Notes under the pieces: generated by a model
The model's input: the letters and a program-made list of their open reading frames with translations, nothing else
The model's database searches: none
What the model was told of the DNA's origin: nothing
Source of the DNA: Clavelina lepadiformis
Taxonomy: Eukaryota; Chordata; Ascidiacea; Aplousobranchia; Clavelinidae
DNA: 64,000 nucleotides
Direction: 5' to 3'
NCBI RefSeq assembly: GCF_947623445.1
Contig: NC_135242.1
Location: 8,928,001-8,992,000 of the forward strand
Translations under genes and position numbers: made by a program
Part shown: positions 34,401-49,730 of the stretch, piece after piece
Position numbering within the stretch: position 1 is the first letter of the stretch
Layout of the letters: each line of letters opens with the position of its first letter

Positions 34401-37400
34401 TCAGAAATTTCCTTACCAGTTTTGCTCCAAAATTTACCAAGAATTCATGCAAAGAAAATGGTAGAAAAGGAAGACTTGTGGAGTAAAGTATTGCTGCAAC
34501 GTCTGCTGAATGTCAACGATATTCAACAGTCAGGAATACATCCTTGCTGGTAACACATAGCAGTACCAATATCATGATTAATTAAATTATCTATGTTTAA
34601 TAAAAGTTGGTTGTAGTTTTTATCAGTATAGACTGCATTTAAGATAACCTGTTTTAAAAAGCATTGCCTAAAACTTAATTATCATGAATATTAATAAATA
34701 TATGCACACACTTAACCATTAAATATATGTTAAAAATGTCTAAACTGTAACTTTGGTTTTAGTTGGTTGTACCACCACCATGAGTACAAACTTGGAAAAA
34801 AGATTAAGAAGAAATATCGGTGGGAACCAGATGCTGAAGTACTTTCTGCATTGGAAGTAGCCTTTTATATTTCCCTGAAGGTAAAATGCTCATTATTAAG
34901 TAGGTTGTGGTCATTCTTTGAATATGACTTTGCGTATTTTCATTTTGTAATCTTTTTTTCCTTTCACAATCTTGCCAAACCTAGTGTAGAATTATCATTC
35001 TTGTTTGCTTAATAAAAATATTTACTGGTACTAAATTATTAACCAATGTGAATTCTTTCATCACAATTGTAGTGAACTTCTAAAAAAAGCTAAAAGACTT
35101 TTTACCCATTTTGGGCCAGACAATCAATTAAACTCTAACTAAGGACAACTTTGTGTAGATTACAAAATAAAAAGTTTTTTATGTTTTTGTGATACTTTTT
35201 TATTTGTGTCAATTAAAAAACATGTAGCATCTAAATCTGTGTTTCTCCACCTTTTTTTTTTATCTCAGGCCCCACTTTAAATTCAACAAAATTGTTCGCC
35301 CACTATCAGTGGCGTATTTAGGATTGCGTTTAAGCCAAGGGTTGGCCAAACAATTTTAAAAAGCTGAATCTAAAATTCCAACATTTGCCCACCACACTCC
35401 TCGCCCAAGATGCAGGGCTTTGTGCGTCAAAAACGGCTTTAGACTGCTTTGAAATGAAATGTATATCTCACATTTATACGTACAAAAGCTAGCTTTTTAT
35501 GATGTACAATTTTGAAACGCCGTATACCTGTATATTGTACGTTTTTCACATTATAGCCAATAAATGGTTGTAAACAAGGGAATGCGATAAACAAAAAGAA
35601 ATAAAGATGCAAAAAACCTATGGCCTCCAAACATTTCGTTCATAAGGGCATCTAAAACAATTGGGTTCATGAGCGATGGGGGTGATTTTTCTCCTATTGA
35701 ACATGTATTGTTGCATTCTCGCTCATTTTCATAGTGAAAGTTGCAAAAAGTGATTACATATTTCTTCGTTAAATTTGAATTTATAAACTTCACCAAAATT
35801 TTGCCAAGCCTCAACAAAATTCCACCAGGCCTCATCGGTGGGATGTGCAAGAAACTCTGCTCTAAATGATAAACTAATTCAGAATACATGTTAGTGTAGA
35901 ATATTGTTTATAATTATAAATTTATGACGTTATAAATCCCAATTTTATGCAAATGAGCACAAACGAAAACTAATTATATACTATATGTGCTACCGGTACT
36001 GTACTGCTAAATGTGTATGTTATGATAAGATGTAAAATGCATTTACAGTTATGTTTGTTTGTAGTTTTTCCATTTAATTATGTATAACTTACTGTGCTTA
36101 TTTATGTATTTATTTTTTGCCTTTATTTTTACTAATTCTGAAAATACACATTGCTCATAAAACGATTATTACATTTGCAGTCATACACAAGTAGTCACAA
36201 TTTAAAAAAAAACACTTTGATTTATCTTTAGGGTGTCCGCCCAACACAGAAAAGAATTTTTGTGACCGTCAGTACTTCGATGAAAGGAAAGGTACTGCAC
36301 TGGAATCAGGTGCCCTGCCAGACTTTTGCAGTTGCCTTTTGTTTGGCCATGGCGCAAACAGAACCACATGCTCAAATATATCCTTTTGCCAAAAAGTATG
36401 TTTTGATGTTCGCTGACTTGTTTTTAATCCCTGCAGTTATAGTTTTCATTTAAAATGTTTTTGCTTGTAAAAGTTTGTTTTAGCAATTTCTTTTTTGTGC
36501 TATAATAGCAATATGTTAAAACAGTAGAATCCACCTTAGTCGTCAGTTCGCATAAGTCATCATTCGGTTGAAATTCTATTGTTTTCTGTGTTGTATCAAG
36601 TTCGGTTCAGTTGTATTCCTCTGTTCGCCCAACGTGCTACCATTTTCGCTACTTAATTATGAGTGGAATAATTTTCTTAAGTTAGTTAGACATCTGAAAA
36701 TTTTGCCAGCGTGATTACCATGTCAACGTTTAATCTGCTACGACTACACATCAGTTGTTTTGCCTAGCTATCTCCGACCGTTAGTTATGGGGCACATCAT
36801 TATTTTGTCATTTTACACTGTTTTTATCTGTGCGATGCAAAAAAGCAACAGAAAAATCGCCTCAGTTTTAGACAATATTGTATTTTGAAAGTTTAAATGA
36901 TAAATGAACAAAACATTATTGTACAGCAACCCAAAAACTGCTTTCTTATTGCTGCTTTAATTTCTCAAATGTTCAACTTTCACACAAGTAAAAGGTTCTC
37001 AAGTTTGTATAGGCTTGTGCTTATTAACTACATCACATTACTGACTGTAAGATCTTCTGCTAACAAATCTTTGATCAACTTATGCTGGATTTTTTATCTA
37101 GGTGGTCCGAAATTGAAATAAAAGAGGACATGCTGTCTGTTGCTCAATCAAAATTTGAAAAGATACCGGTAATGCATGCATTGTATGATGATGTGACACA
37201 TGACCTTACTTTAAAACAAACTTTATAATAGTGGAAAATGTTTCAAACAATTGTTATAAAGCTTGTTTTACAAACAACCTGTATTTGCACTGTTCTTTTT
37301 TAGTAAAATATATTTTTGTCCATATCTTTATACATGGCTGAATTTTATCAAATTTTTGTATTTATTATTACCAGTATTCTAATAATATGATGAGTCTCAT

Positions 37401-38051
37401 TCTCAGTAAATATTTAGGAAATCACGAAAAATGAAATGTATTTAAAAATTTCCTTTTAACTATATTGAAGGAAACAAACCTTATACTGTTTAAATTACTT
37501 TAGGTGCAGTATGGTTCACCGGACTTAGCAAGACCGCTTATTCGCGCAAAAAAGGATAAGAAAGAAATTGACACTTTCATAGTAATCACTGATGACAAGG
37601 TGGCCAAACCTACCGGTAATAAAACAACAACGCTGGATGCTCTTGCGCAATATCGTGAGGTAAACCATTTTTCCGATGACATGGTGCTGTGCTACGATGA
37701 TACAATATCCAACTGGCGTTGACATATCGTTTACAATGGGTCATTTGTAATACTTTAACTCCCCAGTAACAGTGTTATGGTATTGTTATATTTATATATA
37801 TTACAGTGTGCCCGCGAGAAGTGAGCTTTTCAATACAGTAATAGCAGTAATTATAATCCAGTTAATCAATGGGTTGCTTCTGTTTTCAATAGGTTATGAA
37901 AATTCCTGCTCGTCTGATAGTGCTAGCACTATCCAGTGAAAAAGATCTGATACCTTTGGAACTTCGTCAGGATAATGGGGTACTTTCTATTTCCGGTTTC
38001 AATGAAAGAGTTCCAAACATTATACATGATTTTATTCTTGAAAAATTTTAG
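31456..38051 (+). CDS. RO60: RO60 (TROVE2) Y RNA-binding protein, 12 exons
   Basis: Exons: 31456-31545, 31797-31983, 32126-32256, 32358-32562, 33171-33265, 34151-34285, 34383-34549, 34763-34880, 36232-36395, 37102-37168, 37504-37659, 37893-38051. All phases agree, giving 557 residues (human 538). The TROVE ring matches: FKRFLHLGIEKGVY, ALAVCDTSS, GWGRSRRSAIQQWYSNK, HWSHKDLLKLCHINPS, YRWEPDAEVLSALEVAFY. The C-terminal von Willebrand A-like domain follows: IFVTVSTSM, TFIVITDD, IPARLIVLAL. RO60 binds Y RNAs and misfolded small RNAs in a ring of helical repeats and acts in RNA quality control. Unusual: the metal-site motif DxSxS of the family reads TVSTS, with Thr388 for Asp, and the GGTD loop reads YGSPD, while the later Asp (ITDD, about 483) remains. 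Confidence 0.95.
33171..34285. other. RO60 intron with a SINE-like stretch
   Basis: Between RO60 exons 5 and 6. The stretch 33415-33540 (AGCTCGGTAGCAGAAAGG, GTTCCAGGCTTGC, then CCTTGAGCAAGACATTAATG) resembles tRNA-derived SINE sequence. Box motifs are imperfect and no target duplication was found. Confidence 0.3.
35307..35890. repeat. CAGTGGCGTA-type repeat in RO60 intron 8
   Basis: Begins CAGTGGCGTATTTAGGATTG and shares order and wording with 51460-51830, including ATTGCGTTTA, GAAATGAAAT, ACGTACAA, ACAATTTTG and CGTATAC. It is probably the same non-autonomous DNA-transposon family. The right end was not found. Confidence 0.5.
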
Positions 38052-40380
38052 TTATGTTCAATGTGCAATTGTGCATGTGTACAAAACTAGAGTAATATCT
38101 TTTTCATGCAAAACATGATCTGCGGCAGTACTGATTTGAAGCTTAATTAGGATTCGGCTTTAATCTAACCAATGTTATGTTTTGCGATTGCTGGTAACAT
38201 TTAGTAATAACTTTTGTTGAGCGTTTATGATTCTATTGATATAAAGTCTGGAAGTAGAATTTCCAAGTTCTATCTTCGTTTATCTTGTGTTGTGTCGATG
38301 TGGATGGGAAAATTGGACATCTGACCTCTTTGGAGTCCTGAATCACTTTTTATTATTCTTATTACCTATAAGTTGGCGGTAGATGTGCCATTTACGCGTT
38401 TTGTGATTGGCCGCCATTACTTCGCTTCTACTACTTGTCTAGGTTTCGCCCAGGAGGTGCTGTGTTAGTAGGCTTACCATACGTCCCGTTTTAGCCGGGA
38501 CAGTCCCCCTTTTTAACGTCTTGTCCCGGCGTCCCGATCGGTCGGCCAAACGTCCCGGTTTGGCATTCAGTCAGCCAGCATAGGCATACCGCATAGAAGC
38601 CATACACGAACATTAGCATATTCTTATTATTGTTTTTGCTGTGTAGCGCACCGGTACTTCTTGAAGAAGAATTCGTGATCTTTTTTGTTATTTATTTCAT
38701 TGTATTCGATAAAAATGTTATTGTGACGTCATATGTCGAAAGCGTCCCGCTTTTAAGCCACAAAATTATGGTAAGCCTATGTGTTAGCCTTCTTAAAACA
38801 TTGTCCACCCGATTCTTGGACAGATTGCATGTATCCTAGATAATCGAGTTGATGTTAGGGTTCAATTGAAAGTGTTCGGAATTCAGAAAATGTGGGAAAA
38901 TACGAAGAATGTTCCAACACAACAAAGGTGCACGTCCAGCAAACACCGTTGGAAACACCTATTGTTAAGCTTTAATTTATTAGAAATTTAAATAATATCA
39001 GAATTATACACAAATTAAACTGTATTATTGTATATATTATAGCTGTATGCGTTGAAATTAAAATTACAACAACGGTAACATTGCGTGTTTCCTGCCTATT
39101 CCGTAGTCGCTCCGAATAAACCTGGCAACATCACTTGCCTATTCGGTGCGTTTTCTAAATAACAATCTTTTTTCATATTTATAGATGGAAAATTTTGCAA
39201 AAAAATCTATTAGGCCTACTACAAAAATGTTATTCAAACTAAAGTAACTCTTCGGGCTGTTGGTCTTATAGCAAAGTCTTCTTTTTGGGCAGAAACCTAA
39301 AAAATAAGATTCCAATGAAATCAACGTAATAATACAAACAAAGCAATTGATATAATTTAATGGTAAAGAATTAAGACATGAGAATATCAACCCTCAGACT
39401 TTGGAAAGTCTTTGAACTACTTCAGTTCAACATTGATTTCTCTCCGCTAGAGCCCCGGCTACCGAGCTTGAGCCAAACCCTTATACTGCCCATGAACGTA
39501 GGGTGGGAGTCAATATGTAATCGATGCGTTAGTTTTTTTGTTATATTTCCCAATCTTTCTATAGCCTAGAATCTAGACGATATGTATGTGTTATAACTAC
39601 TTTGGTCTTTAAGATAGCGTTCTCGTTTTATACATGATCACTGCCATGCAATTTTCCACAGAAATGCATAAAATAAACCTGTTTCAAAACACTAATGGCT
39701 TGTAGTAGCGTATTTCCCCTACAGTTTTTGCCCAAGAATAGATGCACAAACCTTGTCTTAAGCAAGCATGTGCATGTCTCTTCTCAAAATAAAATGCCCA
39801 TTTCAGTGACTTTGCAATCATTTGCGCGTCCACATAATGGCATTCTTTTACTATAGAATCTTGAGAAAATTTAATCTACTGCGTGTCAGGCCGCAGCTTT
39901 TGCATCGTGATATGCCTGTGATTTCCTTTAGGTTTTGTGTTATAGTGACAGGCCTAGCCTTCAACAATTTTGTTTTGTTTGGATCACTGCTAAGTTATTT
40001 GGCAAACAGAAGTTATTCTTAAGAAGAGCGTCGCAGTGCTTATCGAAGTAGTCGACCTTCAGTAGCACCGGAAACTCCTTGAGGAATAATGTTTACCGCT
40101 TAAGCAACTGCTTTACTTCAGTCTCGATTGCCTGAGCTGTTTTCGATAAACCCAGATCGGAAAATGACGTGTACAATAAGGAGAATAAATTACTTCTCTG
40201 TGCTTGGTTAGGCAGGACTCAATGGCGCGTAAAATCTTTTGTACTTGAAACGTTTAGCATCATCTCACCATTCGCAGTTCAAACTTTGCTTTTTCAGCCA
40301 GAATTCTGCTTTATTTACGAATTTTACTGTTTTTAACCAACGAATGATATTTTACCAAGGTGAATTGGAAAATCATAGCG
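38052..40380. other. Space between RO60 and the MASP gene
   Basis: No coding exon recognised. It contains a well-bounded hAT-like MITE (38469-38779) and a stretch near 39450-39480 (CTAGAGCCCCGGCTACCGAG) that resembles pieces near 31325 and 50460. The MASP promoter should lie at its right end. Confidence 0.5.
38469..38779. mobile_element. hAT-like MITE with 8-base target duplication
   Basis: The 311-base element has exact 13-base terminal inverted repeats (TAGGCTTACCATA/TATGGTAAGCCTA). It is flanked on both sides by TGTGTTAG, an 8-base target site duplication typical of hAT. The inside repeats CGTCCCG and TCCCGG motifs. No transposase. Confidence 0.9.
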
Positions 40381-43300
40381 ATGAGGTATTTTATGTAATT
40401 TTTGTAGTTGTAATTCTACAATAGGCTGTTGTAGTTTTATTTCTGCTTAGAGCCTTACATATTTAAGGTTTGCCAGCCCATCACCTGAAATCTATGTATT
40501 TGTTTTTAATGTAGATTCCTTTTGTTTCTTCTGACGTTGAGTCACGTTTCATGGTGTTTTGGGGTGATACGGCTTAGTGATGAGTATGGTCAGTTCAGAA
40601 GCCCCGCCTCTCTTGGGGAAACATATTTAGATAACCAAGATATAACATGGGAAATTACAGCGGATCCAGGATATCAAGTGGTGGTTTATTTTTCGATTTT
40701 CGACCTTGAAGACTCCTATGATGAAGAAATGGGAGGGTCATGTGCCTATGACTTTTTAGAGGTAACTTTCACCTGCCTTATGCAAATAGCTTATCAATAA
40801 ATATGATTAGACCCTTACATTTCTATCTGTTGAAGTGTGTATAACAATGATAACAACAAAGTCCCTTGACAGATTGAAGATTTCGGGGTCAGGAAAAAAT
40901 ATTGCGGTAACTATCAAACTTATCCATATGACGCTCCTCATCGCCAACAACGCTTTCGCTCCAAAGGCAATATAATGAGAGTCAGATTTGTTTCGGACTA
41001 TTCCAATGAAGGTCAAATATGGGGTTTCCGTGCACATTATGTGATTGAAGGTAAATCGTCAGGAAATGTAAAAACAACTGTATTCAAATATGGTAAAGTA
41101 TTGTGCTTACATGCTTAAATGTTTTCGAAGATGCGGACGAATGCGCACAAATGACTTATGACGTCCGCCATGCTTTCGAAGACTGGGACGAAATGATCTA
41201 CTGCAATCACTACTGTATCAACGTTCCAGGCTCGTATTATTGCACTTGTCGCCCAGGCTTTCAGTTGCACGAAAACCATCACACTTGTAGAGGTAAAAGA
41301 AGTTTAATAAATTAGCGGACAGATTTTATTTTTGGACAAGTTTTTACCATTATTACAGTCATAGTTATAGATCTACACCTATTAGGGCTGGGAACTTATA
41401 TGTCAAACTAACGTAAAATCTGCAAGGAAACTTAACCGGCGAAATTCAAAGTTTACACTTGATGTGTCGCAAGGAATAATGAATATATTTATTCACTGAT
41501 GAGGGCTAGAGTGATGTAATTTGTTTAATTGTTATTATCATCAAAATATGCTATGCGATAAAAAAACAAAGTTTGCCCAAAACGTTTTGTTCACTGCTTT
41601 GACGTCATTCGGGAAAATCCAGAAATTCTTTTCACGTCACGGTTTGATTACTCACGTAGAAAACTGTTTTCTGTGTATAGGTGTAGAAAAACATAAACAA
41701 GCTACTGGTTACATACCTGATACAATAAACATTTGCTGTCTTTATTTATGTGTAATAGTAGACTATCAACGTATACATTTATCACCTACATGGTACAAGT
41801 TATTAATGACATATATGCACTTGAGTATGAATCACTATACTGAAGGCGACTGTTTTCTTTCACCAATTATTACGAACCTTGTGATAGAGAAAATAATCAC
41901 AAAACAAGAGTGTTTATGACCTTACGTATAGAAAACAAAATCATCAACATTTCACCGAAGTAATTCATTTCTAGTAACTTGCTGTAATGTGGTCAATATG
42001 TTGCTTAATAGCTTCCTGTGAAAACCAAGTACTAACCGAAGAAAGTGGGATTATTACTAGTCCAGATTATCCGGCGCCATATTCCCGACTCACCGACTGC
42101 GACTGGACCATTCAGGTTTACAATATATATTTTTTCGAATAACAAAAAAGCATAAAATGCACATAACTTGATTTAATTTACTTTTAGCTGTATTGATCAC
42201 ATTTAACAACTGCTCACATTGCATGCATCATTATATGTGACATGCAGGTTCGTGCAGGAATGAGTCTCAATATCATGTTTGAGCCGGTATTCGACATCGA
42301 ACTTCACCCCGACTATAGTGATTGTCCGTATGATTACTTAAAGGTATATTTTGTCACTTACCGTGTTGAACATTTACCATCAATTCTAGCCGTTTAATTG
42401 TACATGTAAAACTACATAAGTGGTTAAACTGGGGTACAGGCTTTTATATTTGTTCAACATAAAGGTTACAATCAATGAAGAAGAACAAAAATTTTGTGGC
42501 ACAGAAGTACCGTTTAGTGGAGATTTTTATCCAACTAACGCGCGAGAAGTTCGACTGGATTTTCATACCGACAATGCTGTCGAAAAAGCTGGATTTAAGA
42601 TAACATACAATACTACAAGTAAATAGACACTTTTAGCTACATTTATAAAATCAGTTCATAGTTTGGTAATGTAACTTTTTTATTTTAAAGGAATAAAGTG
42701 TCTCGAAACAAGAACAGCTCCACTCAATGGTTTTATAACAAATGAGAAACTAAGTGGAATTTATGAGTTCGAAGACGAAATTCGGTTTAGTTGTAATCCA
42801 GGCTATAAATTGGTTGGCGAATCCATAATAACTTGTCAAAATAATGGAGTGTGGAATCATGATAATCCAGTTTGCGAAAGTACGAAATCTAACCGTTTTA
42901 GTTGCAGTTTTAGATTTTTGTTATGTTGGTATTACAATACACGCAAAAACATTAAGGTAACTGTTTCAGTAAAATCTTGCGGAGCGCCAGGGCATCTTAC
43001 AAATGTGCCGTATGCTCACATCGTTGATTTCGACACAAAACGATTTACTTACGCTGAACAACTGTCAATCGAGTGTAATAACTGGTGAGTTTAAACGTTT
43101 GTTGGTTGAGTAGTTGCTTGGTAGTAGGATTTGCTTGCTTTTCGGTTTTGCTTTGTATGTATAAGACTATCTGAAATCTAAGATTAAGACTACTAACTTA
43201 GGGTAAGTTGTTAAAAAAGTATTAAAGTCAAAGAAGAGAATGGCAAGGAAACTGTAATTTGGTTTTGCCTATCTTTGCTGAGTACAGGTTGCAAACTCAT

Positions 43301-46300
43301 ATCTAATAGCACTATCAAACGATTGCGGTACAATAATCAAACGAAGTCACAGGAAATTATATGTGCGACTGTGCTGTAATGTAATGTAAAAATGTTTGAA
43401 GTACAGCGCAGTATCATCTTAGTTGCTAGTTTAGATTGATTTCTAGTTCCAATAGTGTTCCTTAAAATAAAAATTCAGAATTACATTTTAAGTCGATTTT
43501 TTGTTAGGTCAATAAAGTCAAATTTTGAAATTTTAAAGTCAACTTTTTCAAAGTCATAAGATCTTGCCCTTGTATTAAGTTTATATTTGTAGGTATGAAT
43601 TGGTTTCCGGTGTTACGGAGTGGATTTGCAATGCAGATGCGAACTGGGTGCCCGAAACAGAAACAGGAGAAAACAACATACCAGTCTGCAAGCCAAGTGA
43701 GTTTGTTGGTTTTTCCGTTCTGAAAACAACATACCGGTATTTGTCTTTGTATGAGAAACATAGCTTGAAGCTGAAATTAATTTTGCCCTTTTGCACAATA
43801 TTTATATTTTTGTACATTGTATAGCTTAACTTAGTGCTTAACTTTTAAAATCATGATAACTTTGCTTTCAACTGAAGTCCAAAGTAATAGTGGACACGGG
43901 ATAGTTTTTGGGAATACAACTACAATTAAATTAACTAAAGCATATTACACACCGTAAACCAGCATGCACGATAGAACCGAATATACTAAACAGAGAAGTT
44001 TCTCAAGATCAAACTGGCCTGATATCTTCTAATGCGAAGTTTCTTACTTTTTCGAAATGAGGTCTTGGTAGATTTTTTTTATAAAAATAAGAAATGGAGT
44101 GTTAGGCAGATGTGCAGGAAAAACTAGTGTTTGTATTGATCTGCAATACCACATAATAGGCCACTGTATAGATTATTTCGTACGGCATTGCTGATTCTAA
44201 ATCTGTAACAGGCGTGGTACAATTTCCAAACATAATTGTCTTCATATTAAAAGCTGTATAGATGGTTAGCTACACTCTAAAAGTGGTTGGCTGCTTACCG
44301 ATTTGTAATGGTGTTTATAAACATTTTCGTATCAAACGACCTGAAAAATAATGCATTGCAATTGGTCGTGTTCTAGTTATTTAAGTTTTCCTTTTCGACA
44401 TGTATTGCTATACATTAGAATATTCACAATAAACCAGAAACAGCGTTAAAAAATAAAGAAATGCTATGTACCTTCACAATCAAAAGAGAGAAAGAAGCAA
44501 GTTTTGCTGATAAAGTTTTGATTTTCAACAAAATTGTCTTTACTTGTAGTTTGCGGCCGGAAAAATGGCGCCGATCGAACACTTGTTGGGCAGCATATCT
44601 CTGGTGGCACTCTAGCCGCAAAGAACGAGTGGCCTTGGGTTGCATTTATCAACTTTGCCAGGAATCCTAATGTTGCTACTAACTTTTTCACATGCGGTGG
44701 TTTTCTAATCAGTCCACAGTAGGTCATTAGGTTAATAAGTAGGCCTATTTCTATAAAATAAACAAAGCAACATGCACTCAGGTTATTATGAAATGCATAA
44801 AATTTCTTATTTAAATTAAAAAATTCTAATTTTTTCACAAGTTTTTGATTTAATTTCGGTCTATTTTATATATAGTTTTGCTTATTATTATTATTGTACA
44901 ATATGTAATTTTGTTTGTGGTAGCATGTGTACACATCGCATACTTTTTTGGTTAAAGGTACATATTAACCGCCGCTCACTGCATCACACGATCCCACGTT
45001 GAATACCCCCCGGATGGCTTGATTTGGACCAACCTAACTCATGTCTGGTTAGGTGCTCATGACCGTCGAACAGATCAAGAGGAGTATTACAAGAAACAAA
45101 AAGACCCCGAATACAACAAAAAGACTCCGGCAAGGTAACCTACCTTTAACAAAATTGCACTTCTAAAGTTACGTATATTGTTACTGTTATATCACTGCTA
45201 TACACAAATAGACATTTTTTTATTTTAAAATACTTTACACAGACCTGTAGCTATAAGCAATATTATACGCCACCCCTCTTACCACCATTCTTCGTGGGAT
45301 TTCGACATAGCGCTGTTAAGACTTGCTGAAACTGTGATTATGGATGATTATGTTAGACCGGTTTGCCTACCATCACTTAATGAAGATTTTGATCTGGTAA
45401 GCTGAAATCAAATTTACCACTTAGTCCTAAACCTAAACTGATCGTTAATTAAGTATCCAAAATTAGGACTTGTTGGGCATATACAATGGTTAAAATTTAC
45501 CCTTTTTTGTTAAAACTTTGTTGTTTATACAAACTCAGACTTGAACCTAAACAAATTGTTTAAACCTAGCTTAAAAGCATATTAAACGTCTCTTTTATAT
45601 ACTAATGTTTAAAAAAATTGTGCACTGCACAATATATATTAGGGTTTTTTGGTAGAAGCCCCCAAAACGTGCAGTCTTGCTAAATTTGCTTGGATCACTT
45701 GAACCACTTCAATTTCTTAATTAAACCGCTTGAATCCGATCTTGGACTCAATGTTTTGGACCACTTTCATGAGTCTTGCAAACAAAAAGAGTTTATAAGC
45801 AATGCAATCGAAGTTGTTCTCGCGATCAAAGTCAACCTAAATTTTGAAGGTTTTAACGGTCTTAGCGGTCCTCCTATAAAAGTCATTTATTTTGAGGTAT
45901 TTTGAATGTAAATAATAGGGAGATATTTTTCGTAGCTAAATCCAGGTGGATCTAGTGGTGAGGTTGCTGGCTGGGGTGTACATGACGCTCGTGGTAGACC
46001 ATCAGTTGTACTTCGTCAGGCGGAATTGCCGACTGTCACCAACGCAGACTGTTATGCAAGTTTCCAACGGAAAGCCAGAAACTTGGGTGTTACCCTTGGT
46101 TCTAAAGTCCATTTAACAGAAAACATGTTCTGCGCCGGGTTCGAGTATGTACATGCCCTAAGGAAATTCTAAGTTCAAAATTAGTGTTTGCATTCAAATT
46201 ATAAAGTGCATTAAATTAATTATGCTATGTTTTACTTTTATTGAGTGTCGTAAATATGTCTGGACTGAAAATATAGTAAAAGTGATGACCATTGCGATTT

Positions 46301-46933
46301 ATATTAACAAATTATATCATTCTCTCAGTGTAATATTTAAATTCTGTAGGTTTGCTCTCAATGGCTTACTTATGGCTTATAGATAGTGCAAGGGCAACAG
46401 AAGTTTGCTATGAAGTGAAGTTACTGATAATTACGTATAGTTAACACACGTACGCATGTTTAAACTCAACTGTGAACTTCACTGTTTTCAATAACAACTG
46501 CGTGTTGACTTCAAACATGTGTTGATATATAAACTCCGTATTAAATATTTTATTTTAAAACAAAACTTGTTTTAACGTAACCTTTTGCACTTTTAATTTA
46601 TCTCCAACGTTCTGCCTTTAAAAGTTTGTTAAAATCGCAACCACTTTGGTATGTAAAATGCAGCTTAACCGGCAACGAAAGTTATTACTGCCTAAAGTTT
46701 ACACTTGACTCATTGATGTTCATAGGTCGGGATCGCGCAGCTCCACTTGTCAGGGTGATTCTGGTGGAGCTTTTATGTCGCAGAAAAACTCCACCCAGAA
46801 ATATTACGCTTTGGGTCTGGTATCGTTTGGAATTGCTCGAGGAAGTTGTGGCTTGTCTGTATCATACTCTGGATTCACCCGAATCACGCATGGCTTCGAA
46901 CAGTGGATCAAAGAAAATTCTGACCTTGAATAA
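40381..46933 (+). CDS. MASP1: MASP-like complement serine protease (CUB-EGF-CUB-CCP-CCP-S1)
   Basis: Fifteen coding exons: 40381-40385, 40515-40761, 40873-41050, 41131-41292, 42012-42115, 42248-42343, 42465-42618, 42691-42879, 42970-43084, 43593-43696, 44550-44718, 44958-45134, 45243-45396, 45936-46144, 46726-46933. Phases agree, giving 756 residues. Order: signal peptide (MRFLLFLLTLSHVSW), CUB1 (to about 143), calcium-type EGF (144-197, DADEC, CINVPGSYYC), CUB2 (198-315), CCP1 (316-378), CCP2 (379-451), S1 protease with triad His515 (TAAHC), Asp588 (FDIALL), Ser700 (GDSGG). This is the MASP/C1r/C1s layout. The histidine-loop cysteines, TCT codon for the active Ser and split protease exons are MASP-1-type traits. 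Such proteases are secreted, dimerise through CUB-EGF and are carried by collectins or ficolins. Unusual: the activation bond is QH|ISGG rather than R|I, and pocket residue 189 is Ser694 rather than Asp. The symbol marks the closest human type, not proven orthology. Confidence 0.93.
41293..42011. other. MASP intron between EGF and CUB2
   Basis: Holds a 132-codon open stretch (41521-41919) without similarity to anything I know, without good splice sites, and with the composition of intron DNA. I treat it as chance. Confidence 0.5.

Positions 46934-49730
<2,797 letters not shown>

Noticed and set aside
41521-41919. A 132-codon open frame inside a MASP intron
   Set aside because: No splice sites in phase, no family similarity, and composition like the surrounding intron.
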